Source: Centroberyx gerrardi
Lineage: Eukaryota > Chordata > Actinopteri > Beryciformes > Berycidae
Direction of reading: 5' to 3'
Length of the DNA: 64,000 nt
NCBI RefSeq assembly: GCF_048128805.1
Contig: NC_136004.1
Span: 21,835,784 to 21,899,783, forward strand
Positions 12,520 through 24,735 of the stretch are shown here, piece after piece (within the stretch, counting starts at the first letter, position 1; each line of letters opens with the position of its first letter). Below the pieces are notes generated by a model. It was given only the letters and a program-made list of their open reading frames with translations, was not told where the DNA came from and did no database searches. The position numbers and the translations under genes were made by a program.

Positions 12520-14733
12520 TCCTGCCCACCCTAGTGTTGTGGTATTTAAAAGGAACAGGGCAAGTGACACCTAGATAATGGGCTCTAATTTGAAGGTGTC
12601 ATGCTTGGTGAGGTGACACATTTCATGGCCTATAGGTGCTGCCTCCGTCTTCACACGGGGAGGGAGAGGCAGCGAAAGAACGATGAAGAGATGGGATAGA
12701 AAGGGAAATAAGGGCAGAGAAAAGAGAGAGAGGATGATTCAAAGTGAAGGAGTAATTGATATCAGAGATGTGACCGTTGTAATAGGACTGTCACAGCCAC
12801 TCGCCCACCTCTCCCCCTCATCTGTCCCGTGAAATAGCCGAGTTCACTTGAGCCCTTGGCCTCACATCCACCGCAAGGCCTTTGTCTCTAGGTACAGGGG
12901 TTTAGGCTGTGGAAGGGGGGCGGGGGGGGGGATCGGTCATTCTTTTTTTAAATTTTTGTCACTCATTCCTTCTGAGAGGAAGCGGTGGAGATGCATGCAG
13001 TGACAGATTGATGTCAGATTGACGCTCTGGGGTCAAGATCCAGGGTTAGACCTCCTGCTCCGTCTGTTATTACATATTAAACTGTTTTTGGGGAAACGCC
13101 GCTCACTCCGGCCCTGATGCAACCACAGGAGACAAGCAGAAAATGAAAAAGCCGGTCTCTTGTGGTTTCAGATGTTTAGCAAGTCACTTACTTTGCAGAG
13201 ATTGAATATAGCCTAGCTGATACACACATTTCTTTTTATCAATTTATCTGTCACTTTTTGTGTTGGCTGTTGCATTATCCTAAGTTAAATGTTGAGGGAT
13301 TTGAGTGATGTTTTTTTTTTTTAAAGAAAGTTTTGCTAAATGGAGGAAGGCTAGGGTCAGCTCTAGCAATTTTCCATTTTTAAATCCACTTTTTTTTTTT
13401 CACTTTCTGGACGAGTGTCTAACTCACGTCCACTATGTCTGCTTTCTGTAGCATCTAACAGAAGAAAAAACAGATGGACTAGTCAACGAAGCAGCCAGGT
13501 ATGTTCTCTCTGTCTGTGTGTCTGACAGCCTGCTGTCCACCTAACTGTCTCCCTGCATGTCTGTCTGTTTGTCTCATCTGCCCTCCGCTGTGCCATCTTT
13601 CTTCCAGCAGCTGCTTGGTGGTGTTGTTGCTGAGCAAATACACTGATGAATAAAGACCAGTTGCATGGCCCTTTGCATTCTGTGTCTTTGTTTGTGTTTT
13701 CACCTCTAAACTAAACAGTGGTCGGCTCCCATTTGAGTTTGGCATGTATTACCCTCTGCCACCCGCTCACATACACACACCCAACCACCCACCCACGAAC
13801 ACTCGCGCACACACTTGGGAGGCAGCCCAGCAGGTAGCAAAATGTTTATGTGATTATGTGATTCAATAATTGGCATGAGCGCACGATTTGACATTTACTT
13901 GCAAGTAAGAAGTAAGCAGTGACATCCTGGTGTAGCTGGTCCGATGTTTGTACACAGGATCTCAATGTGGATAGTTCTCAATGTCAATTTCTATCACTGG
14001 TGTTGTGCATTGTGCAAATTGTGAAGATCATTTCCATGTGATGTGCTTGCCAAATAAACACAATTGTGAATCTTGTGTCATTTTAGGCAGATTGCCCTCG
14101 CTGACCTGACCATTGTCAACAAGACAGACCTGGTGAATGAGGAGGAGCTAGCTCAGCTCAAAGACACTGTCAGGTCAACATCACATACTTTATACAGCTT
14201 ATCGTCTGACAACTTCTAGTTTCTTGTTTCATCTAGGTTCTCATTATCGAGCTTGGTCAACATTTGGCCTCTTTGTCAGGTTAGAAAGAGTGGAGTTGAA
14301 GGAGGATGTGATGGTAAGAATGCGGTCTAATTGGTTTATTATCTTAGTACTAATGGCGACCATTTTCTTCCCTCACTCCAGGTCGATAAATGGTCTTGTC
14401 AAGATTCTAGAAACCCAGAAATCAAGGTGAGTTCATTTTCGCTAACAAAAATTGCATGTTTTTCATGTGATAAGTTGATATATCTTTTCCCTGGCCAAGT
14501 TCCCTGCTTTGTTTTGTGTAACAGATGACCGCCCTCCTGCTTGCTGTTGCTGCTCAGATCTTTGTATCAAAGATGAAGCAACTCAGGCGTGACATTGCAT
14601 AAGAGAAGCCCCCTACATACACACACACACACACAAACTGCTGCACCCTGAGTAAACACCGAGCCTCCAAAGGTGTCCAGTTACCCTAAAGTCTTTGCTC
14701 TCTGACCCTGTTTCTTCCAGCGCACGCAGTTGC

Positions 14734-14766
<33 letters not shown>

Positions 14767-17700
14767 TCATGCTAGGTGTGTGTGTGTGTGTGTGCGTGAA
14801 CCCCCTGTGTTAGCATGTTATGTGTTATTAGACCTGGGTAGCATCTGGCTAACACAAGCGGTGTTCTCAGTGTGTATCAAAGGCTGGGTGTGTTTGGGCT
14901 CTGCTCTGCGCCCAGAGAGTTCAGACCAGGGCGAACAGATGAAAGAGACCGTGCAGCGAGGGGTTAATCAGAAAAACATTTACGCAGATTTTTCTTGAGT
15001 CGGTTACCACTTCACTTGGTTACCGTTAAGTTAGTTGTAACTGACACGCAGAAGTTATCGAGAGCTGAAATTTCCTGCTTCATTTTTACCCACTATGTTG
15101 TACATGCATACTGAAATTAAGTGGGGAAAAGTTGATTTGTTAATGGTTTTCTTCCACAGGGTGGACCTCTCTGAAGTTCTGGATCTGCATTCTTTTGACA
15201 ATAAGGATGGTGCAAAGTGAGTCGGTTATTTCCTATTTGGGTGTCATGTATAGAACTTCAACTTTATTCATTCAGAAAAAAAATCAATTTTTCTGTCATC
15301 TTGGCTTTTTTGTCAAAAACTTTCAACTTTTAAAACATGTTGTGAAACGTCAAGAATTTATTTTGACTCCAAAGACCTATCTCTGCATTGACGATCTCTA
15401 TTGCTAGTGTGTCTGAACTGTGCACCCAGCAGTCTTTGATACTGCTGTTTACCATGTTTCTCTCTAATTAACAGACTCTTTTATAGAGCCTCCCTCTGTT
15501 ACACCCCAGGGTGGTCGTCATATTGTAACCCCTGTAGAATCTCAGTGCCATGAATAGAGTCAGCGTTCATCCCTTCATGTGAATTAAATAGGCAGCGGTG
15601 TTAAAGCTCTGTTACATGCCCCCGGTCAGTGTCTCTGAGGCCAGCTGCAGAGGATTAGAGCTGTGTGTGTCCACTGGCTCCCAAGGAGTCTCCCTTGTCC
15701 CAACAGATAGCTCCTTTCCCCCTGCCTTTCAGAGCCCAGGCCCCTCCTCCCCAGAACCCACGCTGGCTGTTTGAAGCGGCCCCCTGTCGCTCCGCCTGTG
15801 TGGTACTAACAGCACACAGGGCTCAAGCCGTTGGACACAACATTTAGCCTCCTTGTGAGGTCAGGGAGAAGGAGGGGGCGGGGGGGGGGGGGGGGGGGGG
15901 GGGAGGTCCGACAGAGAGCAGAGGGGGTGTAGTTTGTTTGGAGGTGGTGGTGGGTATTTTGTTTTTAGGATTTAATTGTCATCTACAAAATGATCACAAT
16001 TACATTCAGAGTGGCAATAAGTATAGACAGTATAGCCTACTCCTCTCCCACAGAAATGAGGGCCAGGGAGCAAACATAAAATATAATATCAAGCATAGAT
16101 TTGTTACTTTAGACAGTTGTTATGTAGATATATTTACTGACACATGCTGCAAACCCAACCTTTAAAATTATGTCTCCCAGAAAATCCCAAGCCATTACAC
16201 ATGATGCAGTGTGCAAAAGTACACATGTAATTCGTCTGACAAACACACTTGTAAACAATTTGGCACACAGACACACTGCGCCAAATTCTGAATTCAGACG
16301 TTTACCTAAATGCATTTTAAACCAATTTTGATATTACTGAAGTTAGTAAAGGTAGTAAATGCAAGATGGTTATCTTTTGAGGCTTTTACCTAGAAATTAG
16401 CCTCTTAGGTGAAATGGAACAGATTTTTTTTTAATGATGTTTGATCATTTCTCTCCTCTGAAAGTCTAGCAGAGAAGCTCCAGCTTGTGAAAAGTACAAG
16501 GCCACATCTGGACAAGGTATTGTTTATATATTTGTCTGCTTTGAACTTTTGATTTGATTACTTTATACATTACTTCTTCCTATGCACCTCTATAATTTGT
16601 ACCTGCTGATTTTACTTATTTCAACACACCGTTTCCCACAAGGTAAAGGGAATGCATTCTCCTCAGGCTGAAGTTGTGCCTTTCATTCCCTCGGGCCATG
16701 ACACTGTAGTGAAAACTCCCCACCCCGCTTTGGTTTTTTTGTGTTGGGATCAACTTGAGGCTTTTGATGTTGTCTTGTAACACTACAAATAGGTTCAGTC
16801 TGGGCCATATACAGTATAGACACTGAATCACTTTCTGGTTTCGGCTAGACTGACCAGACTCTTGGCTAGATGTTATGGGTTTACAGTCATTTGGATTGGA
16901 TCCAACTGTCATAAAAGGCAATATCCAGACCACTGTTTCCCCCTTTAGTGAAGTGGAAAGGTACTACTTCTATACTCGTACCAGTGCTTGAAGAAAAGAT
17001 ATACTGTGTGCCTGTTACACAGACATGGATTAAGCCCATTTCTTTTCAGTGAAAATCTCAATTGGTAAAAATAATTTGTTCCAGGATTAGTCTTATACCA
17101 TGTCTGTGAATGTTTCCATCAGGCACTAGACCTTGTAAGTCCTCATACCAATTAAGCCACATATTGTTTTCAGTTGCGTTTTATACCCATGACCTTTTAT
17201 CACAGGATGAGGCGAGATGGGGGTTGTTTGTGTGGGGTGTGTGGGTAAATAAATGGTATTGTTGTCTGTTTTCTCCAGGTTCCCTTTCCCGCATGAAGCT
17301 CAACCTTCCTTCAAACCCTCACCTCCCCTCCACCCCCCTCTTCTCCCCCCTCTTCCCCATGTTGCTCTTTTCATGTAAATGAGAATGCTGTTTTTCTGTT
17401 GTTATACCAAATGAAAAGGAAGTGTGTAACCTTAACACTTCAACACAAAACCCCAAATATCTGCAAAGTGCCCTTTTAATGCTGTAAGGAAGTATGGAGA
17501 GGAGGGAGCGTGTGTGAGAAAGAGGGGGGGGGGGGGGATAAAGGCAGATAAAGAGGGGTGTCGTTGCTGGGTTTCAGGTGCCGAGTAGAGTTGTGGTTTT
17601 TGACACATTCATCCACAAAGTCATCAGTTGTGGTGTAAAAACACTGCTTTTGTTTAACATTCATAATGACTTTGCTGGTTTCAGTAAACCTGCGAGATCA

Positions 17701-18417
17701 TATTTTAAAATATATTTCAGATAAACGTCGTCACAGAACTATGAGTTTTACTCGGAGCCTGAAAACATAAATCTTAAAACTTAACTCACTGTGAAATTGA
17801 GTGCCATCGGGAATATGTTCTCAAAATATTGTTTGTTTAACAATGGGTGCCATTTATCAGTATTTCAGTAAGTGAAAAACATTGAAAGGTACTGAAACTC
17901 TGGGCCAGGATTTAATTAATAAATCAAGCATGCCTAATGTTTAAAAAAACCTAGACCTGTCTACTTAACAGCAGAAATGTTTTCCGATTGTATATATTAA
18001 AAAGATTTCCATAAATATTGGTTAGTATAATGCCCATTTGTTTTGTATGTCATCCTCAGAGTATTCTGACTGTGACGTTTGAAGTGGCTGGAAATCTTTC
18101 AGAGGATGTCTTGAACATCTTCATCCAGGTACGCATACCACGCATCGTTCAGATCCTCTAGTTTGTATCCCAGCTGCCATTACTAATTAGCTCTAACATG
18201 GCCCTTTGAATGGTGAACGCCTATTTTCCTCTGTTTCAGAATCTTCTATGGGAAAAGACGTTCAAAAACAAAGAAGGGCTTCCCATGACCGTCATTCGGT
18301 TAAAGGTACTCTAGAGCACAATGGTTAACCCAGTGGCAGCAGTCATCAATAACAACTGCTTTATTATCTGTATTAATCAGTTTCAGCTGCTTCATTCAGT
18401 ATCGGTTAATGTGTTAC

Positions 18418-18456
<39 letters not shown>

Positions 18457-18825
18457 CTCAGGGCATAGTATCAGTTGCAGGTAAAGCCCACCAAGTGATG
18501 CTGCAGGGGGTCCATGAGCTGTATGAACTAGATGAGACTCCACAGCTTTGGGGGGAGGAACCTAGGATCAACCGACTGGTCTTTATAGGTATATACACAC
18601 ACACACACACACAGACACACTTCTGTCACATTTCTATTCTCTACCCTTTCATACATGCCTTTTATGTGGAATGCATCTTCTACATTGTTACACAATCAAA
18701 ATTGAAATGAATTGACCTCAACGAGTCGGATATTGAAAATCTGATGTCAAAGTAAAAATAATGTAAGTGCCGGGATGGGCACATAACTAGAGCCCATTTT
18801 GAGAACCGCTGTCCTAGATGACATG

Positions 18826-18863
<38 letters not shown>

Positions 18864-19012
18864 ACGCTCTCAGTGTTGTTGTCTGTATAGCTCCTGCTCA
18901 GTTATATGTTCTCATGCTGTCTCCACTCTGCTCCATAGGTAGGAACCTGGACAGGGACATCTTACAGGAACAGTTCATCTCTACAGTGGTGCAAGTGGGG
19001 GACAAAAATTAA
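7431..19012 (+). CDS. zng1: zinc-regulated GTPase metalloprotein activator 1 (COBW domain-containing), 15 coding exons
   Basis: Coding exons: 7431-7545, 7811-7897, 8935-9031, 9458-9549, 11348-11407, 12253-12290, 13452-13498, 14087-14173, 14382-14426, 15160-15216, 16465-16516, 18060-18128, 18240-18305, 18462-18588 and 18939-19012 (stop TAA). They sum to 1113 bases, 370 residues, with all phases closing and GT-AG borders throughout. ZNG1/CBWD is a cytosolic G3E-family GTPase that delivers zinc to methionine aminopeptidase METAP1. Visible hallmarks are the CPELVP METAP1-docking motif (residues 12-17), the P-loop GYLGAGKTT (36-44), the metal-binding CLCC (94-97) and the NKTD guanine-specificity motif (190-193), followed by the COBW C-terminal domain ending [12 protein letters not shown]. 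Length is close to that of human CBWD1, with a shorter C-terminal tail. An in-frame ATG at 7356 lies upstream, but the [14 protein letters not shown] start fits the family's acidic N-terminus. Its neighbours, dock8 and a FoxD4/5 gene, match human 9p24.3. Confidence 0.96.
9550..11347 (+). other. zng1: zng1 intron 4
   Basis: About 1.8 kb without coding signal. It is mostly unique AT-rich DNA and contains a near-perfect hairpin at 10862-10914. Confidence 0.85.
10862..10914. repeat. inverted repeat, 24-bp arms, 5-nt loop
   Basis: Arms 10862-10885 and 10891-10914 pair with two mismatches around the loop tcact. Outside them ttattggaaat (about 10835) and atttccaata (about 10918) are also complementary, with about 12 extra bases on the left, so the palindrome may be the core of a larger foldback of about 100 bp. 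Confidence 0.85.
11530..11900 (+). repeat. diverged tandem repeat, unit about 150 bp
   Basis: The block cactgattggcc recurs at 11605 and 11755 (150 bp apart), gattttgat at 11540 and 11691, and a related gacttgaaacttggaggg follows at 11827. Other shared pieces are ggatgatgca / ggacgatgca / ggatgacgca and ggggcactataatt / ggaggtgctataaatt. There are about two and a half copies in zng1 intron 5. Similar text is familiar from dispersed fish repeats, but I cannot name the family. Confidence 0.75.
12291..14086 (+). other. zng1: zng1 introns 6 and 7 with exon 7 between
   Basis: Non-coding apart from exon 7 (13452-13498). They contain a (CA)n near 12480-12520 and a G-run near 12907-12930. Nothing else is recognised. 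Confidence 0.8.
14734..14794. repeat. (TG)n microsatellites
   Basis: Two TG runs, about 14734-14763 and 14777-14794, lie in zng1 intron 9, separated by a short interruption. Confidence 0.9.
15880..15903 (+). repeat. 24-base G-run in zng1 intron 10
   Basis: Twenty-four consecutive G residues inside a longer G-rich stretch (about 15865-15930). Such a run on the transcribed RNA can form a G-quadruplex, but its exact length is also liable to sequencing error. Confidence 0.9.
16517..18059 (+). other. zng1: zng1 intron 11
   Basis: About 1.5 kb, with a G-run near 17524-17537. No exon or named repeat is seen. Confidence 0.8.
18419..18455 (+). repeat. (TG)18 at the 3' splice site of zng1 exon 14
   Basis: The TG run ends six bases before the intron end, leaving only ttctcag or so as pyrimidine tract before exon 14 at 18462. 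The arrangement resembles the UG-repeat 3' splice site of CFTR exon 9, which TDP-43 binds. Confidence 0.9.
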
Positions 19013-19623
19013 GCATCTGCTCCCCTCTCCTCTTTACATCGTAAACTGTCGATCCTGGTTGATCCTAATAATGTGGCTGGGATCATCCACAAACCTGGGA
19101 CTATGCTTCAGAGATTCACTGCAGTTTGGTTTCTACAAGAGGCTGAGTTATTCAGAGGATGGCTGAGGTTACTGTGAAGTAGTGATTCAATACAATAGTT
19201 TCAAATTGTGCTAATCCCTTACTAACCACTTTAAAAGCTACATCAAAGCAAGAAGTGTTTATGTTGCTGCAGTGCTTGAGCTAATTGCTGACGTGTTATA
19301 TTGTTTCTTAAAGTGCTCCTCACCCTGGAAACCTAGTTTATAGGTAATATTAAACATGTGATTGATTTTTACAGAGCCCCTACTCCATACATATTGGATG
19401 CACACACTCAGTTGCAAACACTTAACATTTGTAGCCAGACATCCAGAAGTTTACTGTAATAACTACAGTGTATTTTTTCCATGAAGATTACGTAATAAAA
19501 TAAGCCACTTTGCAAGTATGGAGCCCCATAGCTTTAGTTACAAAATGACTGTACTTCTTTGTAAATGATGTAAGCCTATGTTTTTGACTTTGATAAATGA
19601 TCCTGTATTTTTAAGTTATTCAG

Positions 19624-19629
19624 AATAAA
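19624..19629 (+). promoter_or_regulatory. zng1: zng1 poly(A) signal AATAAA
   Basis: AATAAA about 610 bases after the stop codon, followed by a T-rich and GT-containing stretch. Another candidate, AATAAAA, lies near 19494. Which is used cannot be told from sequence. Confidence 0.6.
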
Positions 19630-20708
19630 GATTTTTTGAACTTCTTTCTCTGTGACTATTCTGATGTGCCTAGATAAAATGAGATGTTTTTAATCATTAG
19701 TAAAATGAGAAACTAAACCTGTTGGTTAGTTTTAACTGACAACTGACGACTATTACCATAACAACAGAGACAGAATGTCTTTGTGCTACGTGTTAAGCTA
19801 ACGTGGTAAATCCACTATGATACTCCACAAAGTGCGTAAAATGCCCCCAAGCGCATTAACATCTTAGGTTTTATTGTTATGAAGAGAAGGAAACGCAATT
19901 GTTTTTTTTGTTTTGTTTTGTTTTTTCAATTTTGCATATCCTGTCAATAGGCTTTGATTGGAAGGTGTTTGTTTCAGATCAGAATATTTCAATTTCCTTG
20001 TAAACACTTATTGATTATTGAATTATTGGTGTCATTGATAATTCGTTCATAAACGTTTTTGCTAACGTCGTGAAACACAAAGCATCTATGAAATTATTTA
20101 AATTTTTGAGTGTTTGCACGATTGTGAGTGCTCCCTATAGAAAGATAAATGGATAGATGCTTTTATAGCCGTCTAAAACTGGATGGTTCAATAAACTCTT
20201 AATTCTCTACTACACTGGAACAGCTGTCCAGCTTGAATGTGTTGGTTTGTTTATGTTTAGACTACTGTCATACAGTGCGCCTTGCTCGCAATACACTGCA
20301 AAAATACCTGGCATTTAATCAGGTTTTAAAACAAGTGTAAAATAAACTGCAAGTGACACATTTTCACAATGTTAATCTCCATGTTCCATGTTTTGCTGAA
20401 GTGACATTTTCTTGATAGTCTACTTATTTTGTTTCAAGATACTGACAATTGAAAAAAAATCAAGTGAGACTGCATTGGGAAAAAAAAGGAATTTTCTCAA
20501 AACATTGGCAGAATTTTTCCACTTACAATTGAATATGAGACTAAATTACATTTTTTGTATGTGAGATGCTGTTACTCTGCATCTGTCTTGTGATGAGTCA
20601 GCTGCAATTAACCAAACTCCGTTGTAGGCTACTTGGTGAATTAAAGCGATTCAGATTTTTGTCATTTGTTACTTTAGCCTTTATTGGCACATTCAGTGTG
20701 TGAGAACC

Positions 20709-20784
<76 letters not shown>

Positions 20785-21846
20785 AGTCAGGTGAGGAAAT
20801 AGGTGGGGTTTTCCCAACTTGGTCATTTGCAATGGAGATGGCTTGCCATGCACGGTGTTAGCACGTATCCGCATGTTGGACCGGTTTGCTTTGAGGATTG
20901 CTGAGGTCATTCATCCCGGTCATAAAACCGAGCTGAGCCCCGTAGCCCAGAGCGCATCGTGCAGCTGGGCCGTTTCCTACTCGATTCTGATGCTGATGGC
21001 CTCGTTAAGGCGGCTATAGCCCCCTTTTCTCTGCTGGCTGCGGGGAGCCCTACCACGGCCATTTTCATGGTCACGCCACCCGCGGGCATCCAGAGGTGGC
21101 AAACTAAACGAACCCGCAGGGGTCCGAGGGGGGAACGCTTGGTTTCTTATCACGGGTTAGGCGTGGTGTTAAAACTTCCCTGCGCATCCCACCTCCAGCT
21201 GCGTTACTGTGCTGCCGTATTTAAGATTCAATCGTTTAGTTGCCATATCAATCAAGGTTGCTGGGAATTAGTCTCGGTGTGCTCATAGACATAAAACAGT
21301 GGGTATAGCCTACATCACATATCCCCCCAAACCATACCCAATAAACCTTACCAATGAATGCACAGATCAGTCAAATAGAACAATCAATAAAGTAGCCTAG
21401 TAGTGATTTGTAGAACCCAGACCCGAGTTCAACAAGGCGCTGTAATGAAAGTGGACCTGGTCCTGATAGTCTTCTTTACAGAGTGGAAGCTCAACATTTT
21501 AGCAGACCCTGATTTAACGGGAGATTCCCATATATTATCTAACTACAGAGAGATTTGTAAGATGTTTCTTTTTTTAAGACATTCCTGATGGATGCCTTAG
21601 CAGTTTGGTATTTCAGACCTAAGTACAGTGGGTAACACCTTTTCCATATTGCTTACAATATAACACAATACACTCTGTAAATTTGGGGTTTTACATGAAT
21701 AGACCATCAGCATTTGAGGATTCCCCTTAGAGAAGCTTCCCCCCCACCTGCGTGCTTGTCTGCCCTGGCTCCCCGCGGCGAGGGGCTACTCTGATAGGTT
21801 CCGAGGGTGAATGGGACTGGCCTGCAGGGCAGCAGCCTTCCCAGCA
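19630..21846. other. intergenic zng1 - foxd region
   Basis: No gene is supported. It holds a 71-base CA repeat at 20712-20782 and a GC-richer block at about 20860-21200 that stands out from AT-rich surroundings and could be regulatory DNA for the forkhead gene. Open frames in that block have no recognisable domain. Confidence 0.7.
20712..20782. repeat. (CA)35 microsatellite
   Basis: Uninterrupted CA for about 71 bases, roughly 1.1 kb upstream of the forkhead gene's TATA box. It is among the longest perfect dinucleotide runs in the window. Confidence 0.97.
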
Positions 21847-21852
21847 TATAAA
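21847..21852 (+). promoter_or_regulatory. TATA box of the foxd gene
   Basis: TATAAA in the context gcatataaagcc lies 182 bp upstream of the chosen ATG, with GC-rich DNA on both sides. A start site about 25-30 bp further on would give a 5' UTR of about 150 bases. Confidence 0.65.
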
Positions 21853-22028
21853 GCCACGGCTCCCACTACCAGAGTAAACAGCCCGTCAACGAGGACTGAG
21901 GAGAACCAGACGCTATACGCGCTTTTACGCATGAATAGGGGCCTATAGGTTTTTACGCACGGCGAACCATTAATGCCGCTTTGGCACCGTTGAGTTTTTA
22001 CGCGTCTTTGAACATTCCACGCTCGGCC

Positions 22029-23093
22029 ATGACTCTCTCCAGTGAATTTGAAGCTGCACATCACGCCGCCTTGGAGGATGAGATTGATATAGTGGGAGAG
22101 GATGAGCCTGCCCACGGTCATCTGTATCGAAACGAATGCTCTACGTACCCGGGCTCCTCAGCAGAGTCTGGTGCTGAATTCGACTGTTCCGAGCCCGACT
22201 CCTCTGGTGAGAGCGAGAGCAGTTTCTGCGCAGACGCACCGCTGTCCAGGAAAGCCCAGAGCAGCTCGGTGAAGCCCCCCTACTCCTACATTGCCCTCAT
22301 CACCATGGCTATCCTGCAGAGCCCGCTGAAGAAACTGACGCTGAGTGGCATCTGTGACTTCATCAGCAACAAGTTCCCCTACTACAGAGACAAGTTCCCC
22401 GCTTGGCAGAACTCCATCAGACACAACCTGTCCCTCAACGACTGTTTTATCAAGATCCCAAGGGAACCTGGCAACCCGGGCAAAGGTAACTACTGGTCTC
22501 TGGACCCTGCCTCTGAGGACATGTTCGACAACGGCAGCTTCCTCCGGCGCAGGAAGCGGTTTAAGAGAAACCAGCCGGAGTTCTGTAAAGACGGACTTAT
22601 GTTTTACTCCAACTTTAACTGTTACCGATCGTACGGGCAACCATACTGCGTCCAGGGCCAGGTGAGCCCCCCGCCTGCCGCCCCCATTCGGTACATGCCC
22701 CTTCAGGAGGGGATCGTGATGCCTCCTTCCTCCTACCACCTACCTTCCCCCAGTCTGAGCAGCCACGGGAAGGTCAGTGGCCCTAAAGACTACAGGGTGC
22801 AGCTTTACGCAACGGAGCCTGCAGGGACGAAGCCTGCGGGCGATGCGCAGGCAAAGTGCTCCTTCAGCATTGACAGCATCATGAGCAAACCATCTCCCAT
22901 CGGTGCACAGAACCCAAACCCCCAGCAGAACCATCTTAGTCGTATTGGTTACGGACATCTCCTGACGGGCCCCGCTGCCTGTTTGGTCCCGACGCTCCTC
23001 CAGACTCCCAGGACTCCATTCTGCCCTCCTGCCATGCTGAGCACCGCTCCTTCAATAACAGAGCATCTCAAACTGTCTTACCCTCGCTGCTGA
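22029..23093 (+). CDS. foxd5: forkhead transcription factor, FoxD4/FoxD5 type, single exon
   Basis: A 354-residue uninterrupted frame. The forkhead domain spans residues about 82-176: [14 protein letters not shown] opens it, recognition helix [13 protein letters not shown] is at 128-140, wing text [12 protein letters not shown] follows and basic RRRKRFKR closes it. The N-terminus is acidic ([12 protein letters not shown], residues 15-26), as in FoxD4/FoxD5 proteins that activate early neural genes, and an eh1-type Groucho-binding motif FSIDSIM sits at 279-285. The frame also has an ATG 16 codons upstream (21981), but MTLSSEFE has the family-like start. FoxD genes are typically intronless. FOXD4 lies next to CBWD in human, so the teleost name foxd5 is preferred over foxd3 or foxd1; paralogue assignment is inference. 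Acts in the nucleus of early neural ectoderm in known relatives. Confidence 0.9.
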   Translation: MTLSSEFEAAHHAALEDEIDIVGEDEPAHGHLYRNECSTYPGSSAESGAEFDCSEPDSSGESESSFCADAPLSRKAQSSSVKPPYSYIALITMAILQSPLKKLTLSGICDFISNKFPYYRDKFPAWQNSIRHNLSLNDCFIKIPREPGNPGKGNYWSLDPASEDMFDNGSFLRRRKRFKRNQPEFCKDGLMFYSNFNCYRSYGQPYCVQGQVSPPPAAPIRYMPLQEGIVMPPSSYHLPSPSLSSHGKVSGPKDYRVQLYATEPAGTKPAGDAQAKCSFSIDSIMSKPSPIGAQNPNPQQNHLSRIGYGHLLTGPAACLVPTLLQTPRTPFCPPAMLSTAPSITEHLKLSYPRC

Positions 23094-23329
23094 AGGCCTC
23101 TGCCTAAGAAACTTTAGTGTCTTGTGTGTGTGTGATGATGATATGTGAAGACACGTTTGTTTTGCGCATTTCTTAAAGAAATTTTTAATTGCATGATATT
23201 TATGTGCGTTGACATTCGAAGTTATGTCTTATAAGGAAGCAATGTAAATAAGAAGAGTGATAATATATTTGTGAAGGTCCAGATGGAAACACTAGTTTCT
23301 GAATGCATTTTTGTGATTTTACGTGTCAA

Positions 23330-23335
23330 AATAAA
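23330..23335 (+). promoter_or_regulatory. foxd poly(A) signal AATAAA
   Basis: AATAAA about 237 bases after the stop codon, at the end of an AT-rich 3' UTR-like stretch. Confidence 0.65.
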
Positions 23336-24564
23336 TGGCTGAAAATATCTGATGCTTATTTGTACGTTATTCTAGCCTAATTGTTTTTAATTAAGCTAGT
23401 TATTTATTTGCTGACTTGGCTCAGTAATTTGCACATATCCAAACAATTCCTCTTCATATAGCCTAATATTATGTATGGGAATGTGCGTTTGTTCATAGTG
23501 CAATAAGGTTTACATAGGGTTTCGTTCCAAAACAGTAGGCCTAGATAGCCTATGGAATTTTTAAATGCATCTGTCTGTATTTAGATTATTAGCTTTAGGC
23601 CTATCATCAAAAACAAAAGCAGCCTATTATGTAAATGTCTTGAATTCATAGACTCATAACTTTAATAACGAATAGATGTTTTAGCCTACTTCAGGTTTCA
23701 TTTTTTTTCTAAATTATCCATAGGCTATCTCGTTTTGGAGTAAAACTTTTCAATTAATTTACATCCCCTAATCAGCGCTATTAACTTGCAATTGCATCGT
23801 AATCGTTAAAGATATTGAGTTGACATATTAATCATTTTGAGAGATTGTTATAAAAAAACGGCCTGGTCCTCCAAAATAAAACTAACCTGAGAAGAATTGG
23901 TGCTGCTGTCACGGAGCTATTGAGGTTGGAAGCTGAAAATTTCTGACTAAAATCAACTTATTCCCACTAATTTCCCCATAAACGTCAACCGGAGACCTGT
24001 GAGCATATGAATGGATGAGGACAGCCCTCTGAATGTGTAGTAGGCCCCTGCTGATCCATATCCATGATTCATATGGGCTGATGACACCACCTGATAACTC
24101 ATTTGAGAAGGTAGATGGGCTTTGCTTGCTAAACAGTGATAAAAAAAAAACCTAAAAAAAAACCCAAGACATTTTCTGTGCCTGATTTTTTGTTTTGTTT
24201 GTTGCTGTTTTTTAATAGCGTGATGAAACACACGTTCTTTTCTCTTCAGCTTTGCAGAAAACATGAAAACTTACCAAGCATAGGAGAAACCGGATAAGAC
24301 ATCAAGTCCCTCCATTAAGAGTGCTGAGAGAAGCAAAAAAGCAAGTTTGAAGATCGGTTTAGAAAAATTTATAGATTTGTTAATCTATTTGTTATCTATA
24401 AATCAATTATTATTTAGCCTACATTTTGTGGGACTTGCTTTGAAATGGCCTTAGGGCTCTGGCAAACTATAGGCCATAGGCCTGCACTAGAAAGAAAAGT
24501 TCAATTCTTCGTCCGTGCCTCAAGGTCGCACTGTTTACCAAGTTACTGAGCAGACTCTTGTGGG

Positions 24565-24735
24565 GAATAAGATGCGAGTCAGGGCGGCTGTAAAGGTTGG
24601 AGAGACCGTCTGATAACAGCAAGGCCGCGGGTTCGATCCCCGCCACAGCCAAATGTCCCTGAGCAAGACTTGCTGCTCTTTCTCAGTGTAAGTTCCTCTA
24701 GATAAAAGCGAAATGCCAAAAAAAAAGTAATAAAA
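24565..24735 (+). mobile_element. tRNA-derived SINE
   Basis: A tRNA-like head starts at about 24583 (ggcggctg) and has a clear B box, GGTTCGATCCC, at 24630-24640. It is followed by a body starting tgtccctgagcaagact and the phrase gtaagttcctctagataaaagc, typical of teleost SINEs with an L2-like 3' tail. It ends in an A-rich run at 24718-24736. The A box is decayed. Family assignment is from memory. Confidence 0.75.

Noticed and set aside
20959-21288. 109-codon plus-strand frame in the GC-rich block
   Set aside because: No recognisable domain, no splice context and no support for expression. The block is treated as possible regulatory DNA.
21981-22028. Upstream ATG giving a forkhead protein 16 residues longer
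   Set aside because: The extra residues are not family-like, while MTLSSEFE followed by the acidic stretch fits FoxD4/5 starts. It cannot be excluded without transcript or ribosome data.
22158-22739. 193-codon minus-strand open frame
   Set aside because: It lies antisense to the forkhead gene and shows no domain; it is a by-product of GC-rich coding sequence.
24583-24650. Possible tRNA gene
   Set aside because: The B box is good, but the A box and anticodon arm are decayed and a SINE body with an A-rich tail follows, so it is a retroposon head.
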